From NCBI GenBank assembly GCA_014523695.1, contig JAATVS010000213.1, positions 1-10,829 on the forward strand: DNA of 10,829 nt. Reading direction: 5' to 3'. Position numbers and translations under genes: made by a program. Positions 6,383-10,829 of the stretch are shown here, in pieces. The stretch comes from Nitrososphaerales archaeon TH5895. GTDB lineage: Archaea; Thermoproteota; Nitrososphaeria; Nitrososphaerales; Nitrososphaeraceae. Numbering within the stretch: the first letter of the stretch is position 1; each line of letters begins with the position of its first letter. The notes below the pieces were generated by a model, which did no database searches, was not told the origin of the DNA, and worked only from the letters and a program-made list of their open reading frames with translations.

Positions 6383-6979
6383 TTAGTGTTGTACACTGTA
6401 AGTCAAACTCACCTTTCCTGATTTCAACGGCTTTGCCCCGGTGAGTTCCAGCGTATGCCGTTCTTTCACATCCTTGAACAGCGTCTTTCCACCTCCAAGA
6501 ATAAGTGGGTTAACCAGTATTTGGAGCTCGTCGATCAGGCCTAGGTTCATCAGGCTGGAAACCAGCGTGGCACCTCCTACCGCATACATATCTTTGCCTG
6601 GCTGCTGCTTCATTTTTCGGATGTCTTCCACATCCCGAACAATCCGCGTCGTCTTCCAGGCGACCTTATCCAGTGTACTGGAAAGAACGATATGCTGTCT
6701 GTTATCTGCCAGACGAGCATAGGCGATTTCATTCTTCGAAGCGACCCTACCACTTAGGGGTAGAATCCCGCCGGGATCTGTCAAGACTGCGAGCCAGTAT
6801 TGCTCATAGACCGGATACATCTTTCGGCCCAGAATGAAGGTGTCGATATGGGCGAGCATTTCAAAGACATCTCTCCATGTCTCTTCATCTTCCATCATCG
6901 CCCAATCCATTTCTCCATTGGGTCCTTCGATGAAGCCATCCACTGATACTTCCAAAGCTGCGATTATTTTTCTCCCCAT
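6383..6979 (-). CDS. Dihydrofolate reductase family protein (RibD C-terminal domain), 198 aa
   Basis: This is a single-domain member of the DHFR/RibD-C superfamily, cytosolic and NADPH-dependent. Visible signatures are KIIAALEVSVDGFIEGPNG (4-22), FILGRKMY (48-55), the cofactor-loop motif AVGGATL (133-139), then NLGLIDELQILVNP (145-158) and LILGGGKTLF (159-168). These match the widespread YyaP/YwjB-like proteins rather than true folate DHFR. The physiological substrate of such proteins is usually unknown. The length is normal and the frame is unbroken. Base composition differs from its surroundings: 60-base stretches from 6421, 6721 and 6781 count 50, 55 and 50 percent G+C, against 32 percent from 5341 in the transporter. 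With its typically bacterial family this suggests recent transfer. ATG 6979 is preceded by a weak GAGTGG. Confidence 0.9.
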   Translation of the reverse strand: MGRKIIAALEVSVDGFIEGPNGEMDWAMMEDEETWRDVFEMLAHIDTFILGRKMYPVYEQYWLAVLTDPGGILPLSGRVASKNEIAYARLADNRQHIVLSSTLDKVAWKTTRIVRDVEDIRKMKQQPGKDMYAVGGATLVSSLMNLGLIDELQILVNPLILGGGKTLFKDVKERHTLELTGAKPLKSGKVSLTYSVQH

Positions 6980-7035
6980 TCCACTCAGTCACTTTTTCGT
7001 AAGTGTCATTAAGTAAATAATATTAAAAGGCATTA

Positions 7036-7050
7036 CTCCCCACGGGGGAG
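7036..7050. repeat. Short GC-rich inverted repeat
   Basis: CTCCCC (7036-7041) and GGGGAG (7045-7050) pair around ACG, a six-base perfect stem in an AT-rich spacer. The three-base loop is tight, and no T-run follows on the + strand. It may be a hairpin near the 5' side of the - strand reductase gene or chance. Confidence 0.25.
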
Positions 7051-7092
7051 GCTTTGCAGAGTTATATGAAGCTTCCGTAAGTATGTCGTGAT

Positions 7093-7254
7093 TTACGCCA
7101 GGCAGCCTGAAATCACTCCTTTGCTCAGCATCCCTGTAAGTATTACAATTGGAGGGATGAATAGGTCTGTGAATACGGAGTTTGACTGTAGCGAATTACT
7201 TCTTCCTAGAATGACTCCTAGTATTCCCGAACCTGCAAGACCCGCGTACATCAT
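7093..7254 (-). CDS. Doubtful 53-codon hydrophobic ORF
   Basis: ATG 7254 starts a frame reading MMYAGLAGSGILGVILGR, a polar link with SNSLQSNS, then FTDLFIPPIVILTGMLSKGV and a short end. The two hydrophobic stretches could be membrane helices of a small membrane protein or the remnant of a larger one. A stop lies just upstream of the ATG and no ribosome binding site is evident. It lies in the 326-base gap between the reductase gene and the DUF1801 gene, on their strand. I do not recognise it. Otherwise the gap is empty apart from the inverted repeat at 7036-7050. Confidence 0.3.
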   Translation of the reverse strand: MMYAGLAGSGILGVILGRSNSLQSNSVFTDLFIPPIVILTGMLSKGVISGCLA

Positions 7255-7305
7255 CTAGATGGTAAGAGAACAAATTAAGAAGTTGGTTCGATAGGATTAG
7301 TATAA

Positions 7306-7671
7306 CTAAGACAGGTTTTCTCTGACTCTAAAAATAACGATCTTGTGCACCAAATCATATGGAATCGGTTTGTCTAATGGGAATTGGATGGAACCTTTAC
7401 CTTGTTTATACACGGACAACTCTTTTTTGAATGCTTTTGCGCCCGATGGCATCGGATAGAATCCGATATGATTTTTCCATGCCGCGAAATATACTAAGTA
7501 TCTGCCATTTAGTTTGAACGTGGGTATTCCATAGCTAATCGCCTCTACAGCTTCAGGCGCTGCTTCTCGTATAGTTTGCCTTATTTTTTCTAGAATGATT
7601 TGAACATCTTCCGGAAATGTTTTGGTGTATTCATCTATAGTTCGGAATTCCTTCTTCTCATACTTCGTCAC
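7306..7671 (-). CDS. DUF1801 domain-containing protein (YdhG-like), 121 aa
   Basis: The sequence matches the DUF1801 fold in order: FRTIDEYTKTFPEDVQIILE (8-27), then IRQTIREAAPEAVEAISYGI (30-49), PTFKLNGRYLVYFAAWKNHI (50-69) and GFYPMPSGAKAF (70-81), closing with SIQFPLDKPIPYDLVHKIV. The AISYGIP and GFYP blocks are the family's hallmarks. Members are small cytosolic proteins. The Bacillus representative (frataxin-like Fra/YdhG) has been linked to intracellular iron handling, but most are uncharacterised. The start is GTG at 7671, nine bases after GGAAG. A stop codon eight codons upstream and no in-frame ATG leave little alternative. It is full length and intact. It lies 52 bases downstream of the methyltransferase gene on the same strand and could be co-transcribed with it. 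Confidence 0.88.
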   Translation of the reverse strand: MTKYEKKEFRTIDEYTKTFPEDVQIILEKIRQTIREAAPEAVEAISYGIPTFKLNGRYLVYFAAWKNHIGFYPMPSGAKAFKKELSVYKQGKGSIQFPLDKPIPYDLVHKIVIFRVRENLS

Positions 7672-7719
7672 GCTAAATGGCTTCCATTTTCATGGGTAAT
7701 AATGCTTTGACAACATTAT

Positions 7720-8598
7720 TCATTCATTTTCTACCAACAATAAGTATAGCTTCATTTTCGAATCTGACCTTTCCTGTAGTATTGTCAGCGTACTTTTCTG
7801 CTGCTTTATTAATTGCTTTAAATATTTCTTTTCTTCTTTCTTTTGTCTGACCTGCCAGCATTTTTTGAAGAACAGGGCCACCCTGCTCAATTGTAAAGGT
7901 TGTATAATTGTATAATCATCGGGTGAATCAAACTCAAAAGACACATTCATCCTTTCGATAATAGGATCTTTGAATCCTGACGTTAGATAGGAATTCTTAA
8001 GGCTATTTTGGTCCGACATGCTAAATGGTCCAGGGGTTCCCGGCGGAGGTGGTGGACTGTTTGTTTCTTTCAGTACGATATTCATGGGTACGAAAATGAA
8101 AGGAACCTTGTCTGGTGAAGCCCAAACAGCAGCCGCGAAATGACCACCTTCAACTAATGACCTGTAAATATTGGATAAACTTGCCTTAAAGTCTTGAAAT
8201 AACATCAATCCAAATCTGCATAGTGCAGCATCAAACGCTGAAGGTGGTAAGTCGATTGTTTCTGCATCACCTTCTTTAAATTCAATCACATCTTGTAAAC
8301 CTAAAGAGATAGCTCTTTGTTTAGCAAAAGATAGCATCTGTGGTGATATATCTGTGGCCAGTACGTGACCATTCTTACCTACATGGTTTGCAGCGGTAAG
8401 TGCTGGTTCTCCTATACCTGTTGCAATGTCCAGAACTTTAGAACCTGGTTTAATCTCTGCAAGTTCTACTAACCGTCTACTAACTCCTTCAGTACCTCTT
8501 TCGATTGTCTTCCCCCACCACTTCTGCCAAGATGGAGCTACGCTATTCCAGCTCTGACGTTCTGCTTCCTTGTATTGTTTTGAATCAAGAGCCGTCAA
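7720..8598 (-). CDS. Class I SAM-dependent methyltransferase, C-terminus frameshifted
   Basis: The N-terminal 230 residues form a UbiE-like methyltransferase: WNSVAPSWQKWW (17-28), motif I VLDIATGIGEPAL (55-67) binding S-adenosylmethionine, ATDISPQML (81-89) with the acidic ribose-binding residue, GDAE at 110-113, and ALCRFGLMLFQDF at 125-137. The substrate is unknown. After DDYT (230) the annotated frame gives a Lys/Gln-rich tail that fits no methyltransferase. The next frame gives YTTFTIEQGGPVLQKMLAGQ and ends KVRFENEAILIVGRK with TGA at 7724-7726, the expected ending. One A lost near 7908 explains this. Repaired length is about 291. The start is TTG 8598, with no in-frame ATG upstream before a stop. 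A TATA-like element about 30 bases upstream suggests a leaderless transcript. Confidence 0.85.
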   Translation of the reverse strand: MTALDSKQYKEAERQSWNSVAPSWQKWWGKTIERGTEGVSRRLVELAEIKPGSKVLDIATGIGEPALTAANHVGKNGHVLATDISPQMLSFAKQRAISLGLQDVIEFKEGDAETIDLPPSAFDAALCRFGLMLFQDFKASLSNIYRSLVEGGHFAAAVWASPDKVPFIFVPMNIVLKETNSPPPPPGTPGPFSMSDQNSLKNSYLTSGFKDPIIERMNVSFEFDSPDDYTIIQPLQLSRVALFFKKCWQVRQKKEEKKYLKQLIKQQKSTLTILQERSDSKMKLYLLLVENE

Positions 8599-8620
8599 GT
8601 AATTTCTTGTTTGATTTGGT

Positions 8621-8666
8621 ACTTACAATATAAAAATCATTTTTTTTTGTAAATAGTGTAATTTAC
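8621..8666 (-). promoter_or_regulatory. Probable promoter of the methyltransferase gene with adjacent inverted repeat
   Basis: Read on the - strand, TTTTTATATTG around 8625-8635 sits about 30 bases before the TTG start at 8598, the right distance for an archaeal TATA box with a leaderless mRNA. Just upstream, GTAAAT (8649-8654) and ATTTAC (8661-8666) form a perfect six-base inverted repeat with a six-base spacer, a possible regulator site. Confidence 0.35.
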
Positions 8667-8741
8667 GAGTTATAATCCTAGAACCATTCACCTTCAAGGG
8701 TCAAAGACTAGTTGAGCTTTTAGCAATACCGCAATGTTTAG

Positions 8742-8882
8742 TTTTGGATACCTGGATCTGTTGTTCCCATATACTTGACATCCCTATTTCCGCACTCAGA
8801 AAAATCAGAATGGTTTATTTCAAAACCAATAGGGATAGAAGCATTGATTAGAAAAGTAGAATCAAGATTGAATCACAACTAA
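8742..8882 (+). pseudogene. Remnant of a response-regulator receiver domain (C-terminal part)
   Basis: The frame ending at TAA 8880-8882 reads VVPIYLTSLFPHSEKSEWF, then ISKPIGIEALIRKVESRLN. This resembles the end of a CheY-like receiver: a strand ending in a conserved Thr (LTS), then a segment to the invariant Lys-Pro (SKP) and the last amphipathic helix. The frame just upstream, in another phase, has CLVLDTW, which could echo the strand that ends in the phosphorylated Asp. The region between is too short, so part of the domain is missing. A TAG at 8739-8741 closes the frame upstream. It has no start and cannot be active. It lies alone in the 587-base gap between the methyltransferase and VOC genes. 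Confidence 0.4.
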
Positions 8883-8998
8883 GTTTAATGATCAAATGAT
8901 ATCTAGTATAGGTTTTCTGCTAGATGTCCTACATCCTTTAATAGAAAAAGGATTTCCTCGCACCCATAGATCCTTTGTCATACAATTAAAATTCAGGT

Positions 8999-9136
8999 CT
9001 AGGAATTACTTATTTCAGAAGATCTAGCTTCCTCGCGTTCTTGAGGTGATATAGTATCATATAAATGGCTATGTAAACTCCCCCTCATGTCATTCCAGTA
9101 GTATATATGCAAAATTCCATCAGTAATTAGACTGGT
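8999..9136 (-). CDS. Small unknown ORF, 29-45 codons, start uncertain
   Basis: The - strand frame is open from 9136 to TAG at 8999-9001. It reads TDGILHIYYWNDMRGSLHSH, then LYDTISPQEREEARSSEISN S. The second half, with ISPQEREEAR, has the acidic and basic spacing of a real helix. The first half looks equally protein-like, but the only ATG (9088) lies after it. Translation may start at TTG 9112, or the piece may be the end of a decayed gene. It lies 49 bases downstream of the VOC gene on the same strand. I do not recognise the family. No ribosome binding site settles the start. Confidence 0.35.
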   Translation of the reverse strand, partial: TSLITDGILHIYYWNDMRGSLHSHLYDTISPQEREEARSSEISNS

Positions 9137-9185
9137 CTACAATATCATGTTTGGGGTACTTATAGTTGAATCAAATCAGTTAATC

Positions 9186-9599
9186 TTAATTCTCTACTGG
9201 CCACTGGCCTTTGGTAACAATTTCTACTAAATTGCCTGCAGGATCTCTGAAATAAACTGACTTACCTCCACTGCCCCAACTCATTTCTTTTTCAATTGCA
9301 ATTTTATTCTGGACTAATAGATTTTTTGCGGCTTCATAGCCTGCTTGCTCTATTTCTAAAGCAAAATGGATAGATGAAGGAGGAGTACATGCACCATGGG
9401 TTGGAAATGTGCTATTAGCAGCTAAGCTTGTATTTTCAGGATTGAATATTAAAAGCATGGATTTTCCAGCTTTCAAGAATACGTGTCTTCTCTCTTCCTC
9501 TGAAATCAAATCAAGCCCCAAGCGGTTAACGTAAAAATCCTTCATTATCTTCAAATCTGGAGAGTAGATGCATGTTTCAACTATTTTTTCAAACTTCAA
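9186..9599 (-). CDS. VOC family protein (glyoxalase / dioxygenase fold), 137 aa
   Basis: One vicinal-oxygen-chelate module with two beta-alpha-beta-beta-beta units: FEKIVETCIYSPDLKIMKDF (3-22), YVNRLGLDLISEEERRHVFL (23-42), SSIHFALEIEQAGYEAAKNL (75-94), WGSGGKSVYFRDPAGNLVEI (108-127). Likely metal ligands are Glu8, His78 and Glu126, the usual positions. Such proteins act as glyoxalases, ring-cleaving dioxygenases or resistance factors for electrophilic drugs, and the substrate is open. Length is normal. The frame begins at TTG 9599, directly after an in-frame TGA. An ATG at 9603 sits seven bases after AGGA, a better ribosome spacing, but it runs into a stop after four codons, so either TTG is used or one base is wrong here. 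The rest is intact. Confidence 0.88.
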   Translation of the reverse strand: MKFEKIVETCIYSPDLKIMKDFYVNRLGLDLISEEERRHVFLKAGKSMLLIFNPENTSLAANSTFPTHGACTPPSSIHFALEIEQAGYEAAKNLLVQNKIAIEKEMSWGSGGKSVYFRDPAGNLVEIVTKGQWPVEN

Positions 9600-9707
9600 T
9601 CATCTAAAATTCCTAACTTAGATTATATAGACATTCTGGATATACATCCTGTGATTATACTGATAGCTGACTGGGTCTTTAGGAAAGATTCATGAATCAA
9701 TTATCTT

Positions 9708-9923
9708 TCAATTATTTTTGAACTCTTTTGTTGCAACTTGCTTTGTGCGTAATTTTTCCTTGCCCTTTCTATTATTTGGTGTAGTTCGTAGAGGGCATTT
9801 GCAGCAGGGACAGATATATCCTGTATGAAATAGAAATATCTCACATCTACTGCAATATTTTATTCCTGTACTATAATATCCAAAAGTTGAACCTATTTTC
9901 ATACATATATTTCGACACGGCAT
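9708..9923 (-). CDS. Small Cys-rich zinc-ribbon protein, 71 aa
   Basis: The protein starts MPCRNICMKI (Cys3, Cys7). It continues YYSTGIKYCSRCEIFLFHTG (Cys24, Cys27) and YICPCCKCPLRTTPNNRKGK (Cys38, Cys40, Cys41, Cys43), then a basic, Lys-rich tail. CxxC with CPxC spaced about ten residues apart is a zinc ribbon, and the basic tail suggests nucleic-acid or protein binding in the cytoplasm. I recall near-identical small proteins, usually in several copies, from Nitrososphaerales genomes, where the role is unknown. That recollection is my main clue to the organism. I chose ATG 9923. The frame is open to TTG 9935, which would add MCIA. A TATA-like box about 23 bases before the ATG fits a leaderless transcript starting at the ATG. 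Confidence 0.8.
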   Translation of the reverse strand: MPCRNICMKIGSTFGYYSTGIKYCSRCEIFLFHTGYICPCCKCPLRTTPNNRKGKEKLRTKQVATKEFKNN

Positions 9924-9939
9924 TGCGATGCACAATACA

Positions 9940-9962
9940 CAATAATTAAAAGATCATAAAAG
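9940..9962 (-). promoter_or_regulatory. TATA-like promoter of the zinc-ribbon gene
   Basis: On the - strand, CTTTTATGATCTTTTAATTA places a TTTTAA element roughly 23-28 bases before ATG 9923. This is the archaeal TATA position for a transcript that starts at or very near the start codon. No ribosome binding site is seen, which agrees with leaderless translation. Confidence 0.35.
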
Positions 9963-10292
9963 TATTGTAATACCCTACTGTGAGGGGGAGTATAATTTTA
10001 TTCAGTTTTGTTTCAAGCAGAGACTAAGAGAGCAAAACAGGTAAGGTATACAATCCATGTTTGGATTTTTAGAAAAAGCACTATTCTTCAATTTGACCCC
10101 ATGAATGGTTTCTAAAGGGAAGATTAGTTATCCGATATACCGGACTTAACATATGCGTTCGGCAATAAACTCCACAGGAAATAGGTGTACCATTTCTGGA
10201 CCTTCTAGATTTTTTGTTTCGAAAGTCTAGTTAGCAGGATACAGAAGCCTCATATACGTTCACCCTCTAATACAAAATGGAGTCTTACTTCC
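9963..10292. other. Spacer without a recognisable gene
   Basis: Frames on both strands are closed or do not read like protein. It contains a G-rich patch, TGAGGGGGAGT (9980-9990), whose complement recurs at about 9077-9087, and a small inverted repeat TCCG-CGGA at 10131-10144. The end carries GGAG (10279-10282), a ribosome binding site for the next ORF. Confidence 0.45.
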
Positions 10293-10463
10293 ATGTCATA
10301 TCCATATAGCCAAGAATACGGTTCGCTGTATTACACAGTGAAGTGGGAACTAAGTCCATCATTGAAATTTCTTGATCCGGTCTATAAATCTTTACTAAAC
10401 ATTATGCTCAGATCTCAGGATCCCAAAAACCATCTAATCAGAGATCGAGAAGTTCATAGGTAA
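10293..10463 (+). CDS. Small hypothetical protein, 56 aa
   Basis: ATG 10293 follows GGAG by ten bases. The peptide reads MSYPYSQEYGSLYYTVKWEL, then SPSLKFLDPVYKSLLNIMLR and a charged end with SQDPKNHLIRDREVHR. It is rich in Tyr and aromatic residues at the front, then helical, with no signal peptide and no Cys. The composition is clearly protein-like across its whole length, and the ribosome binding site supports the start. The frame is open upstream to 10209 but the residues there look random. I do not recognise the family. It lies 20 bases before the secreted protein gene on the same strand, so the two could form a small operon. Confidence 0.5.
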   Translation: MSYPYSQEYGSLYYTVKWELSPSLKFLDPVYKSLLNIMLRSQDPKNHLIRDREVHR

Positions 10464-10483
10464 GCAGAACATGGTATTAATAG

Positions 10484-10822
10484 ATGATGAATTCTAATTT
10501 ATTGCTGCTGACATGGTCGTTATTAGCTACTACAATGATGATGGTATCTCCAACTTCACTTCAACTAGAGTTGGTCCAGGCCTCCACCATAGCAATCAAT
10601 TCTACATTTGAAAAGGATATCTCAGACGAGAATTTCACTGGAGAAGAGTTTAAGGCAGCCAATGATTCGGAAAATGTAGCCTTCGAGAAGTTAGATGTAA
10701 TACTGAAAAGTCTTCAGACAATGGAAGGATTAGATGAATTTGAGAGATGTGGTTATACAACTGAAATGAATCCCTATAAAGTCTTAGAGTGCTACGAGAA
10801 GAATAAGGATAAAATAAAATAA
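10484..10822 (+). CDS. Small secreted protein with two cysteines, 112 aa
   Basis: The N-terminus is a signal peptide: MMNSN, a hydrophobic core LLLLTWSLLATTMMMV (6-21), and a likely cleavage after VQA at about residue 33. The mature part is about 79 residues, acidic and helical, with N-glycosylation sequons at Asn39 and Asn50 and two cysteines (Cys89, Cys103) that could pair outside the cell in the segment FERCGYTTEMNPYKVLECYE. The protein is therefore expected outside the membrane or in the S-layer space. Function and family are unknown to me. Tandem ATGs at 10484 and 10487 leave the exact start open by one residue. A TATA-like TCTATAAATC at about 10380-10389 lies inside the preceding ORF and could give this gene its own promoter. 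Confidence 0.7.
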   Translation: MMNSNLLLLTWSLLATTMMMVSPTSLQLELVQASTIAINSTFEKDISDENFTGEEFKAANDSENVAFEKLDVILKSLQTMEGLDEFERCGYTTEMNPYKVLECYEKNKDKIK

Positions 10823-10829
10823 AATAAAT

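Noticed and set aside
9077..9990. The 11-mer ACTCCCCCTCA at about 9077-9087 recurs as its complement at 9980-9990, a possible regulatory repeat.
   Set aside because: At 9077 it lies inside a likely coding frame (codons for MRGS). Flanking bases differ, so a chance match is likely.
1..10829. CRISPR array, tRNA or insertion sequence with terminal repeats.
   Set aside because: No regularly spaced repeats, no cloverleaf-like sequence with a T-loop, and no transposase or matching terminal inverted repeats were seen by eye.

Overview
The window looks like a stretch of a low-GC archaeal chromosome, most likely a soil ammonia-oxidising archaeon of the Nitrososphaerales and possibly Ca. Nitrosocosmicus. 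This is an inference. It rests on a small Cys-rich zinc-ribbon protein (9708-9923) of a type I associate with that group, on AT-rich sequence with TATA-like boxes close to start codons, on short secreted proteins carrying N-glycosylation sequons, and on low gene density with many broken genes. I see no rRNA, tRNA, CRISPR array or insertion sequence.

Layout. 1-326 holds no recognisable gene. 327-2144 (+ strand) carries a conserved Rossmann-like hypothetical gene, a 40-codon coiled-coil-like ORF, a zinc-independent alcohol dehydrogenase/quinone oxidoreductase gene broken by one frameshift, and a short monooxygenase-like remnant. 2216-4465 lies mostly on the - strand: an intact SnoaL/NTF2-like gene with a TTG start, two distantly related broken genes of DUF4760-like appearance, a small secreted protein, and a small winged-helix-like gene frameshifted near its end. 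A perfect 11-bp inverted repeat sits upstream of the secreted protein. 4683-5576 is an intact EamA/DMT transporter on the + strand. 5805-9935 is again - strand: an alpha/beta-hydrolase remnant, an intact and GC-richer dihydrofolate-reductase-like gene, a DUF1801 gene, a SAM methyltransferase with a C-terminal frameshift, a small unknown ORF, a VOC-family protein and the zinc ribbon. The end holds a 56-codon unknown ORF and a secreted two-cysteine protein on the + strand.

The genes do not form one pathway. Most intact ones are stand-alone accessory enzymes of families common in horizontally acquired or detoxification-type repertoires: MDR oxidoreductase, SnoaL, RibD-C/DHFR, DUF1801, VOC and methyltransferase. 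At least seven loci read through cleanly only if one or two small indels or a stop codon are repaired, and most of the indels fall in short homopolymers or an AT dinucleotide run. Either this is a decaying accessory island or the assembly carries indel errors. The in-frame TGA, TAG and TAA codons in some loci favour real decay for those.

The most unusual structure is a pair of diverged copies of one short C-terminal peptide (2662-2778 and 5603-5719, both +), which annotation would normally miss.
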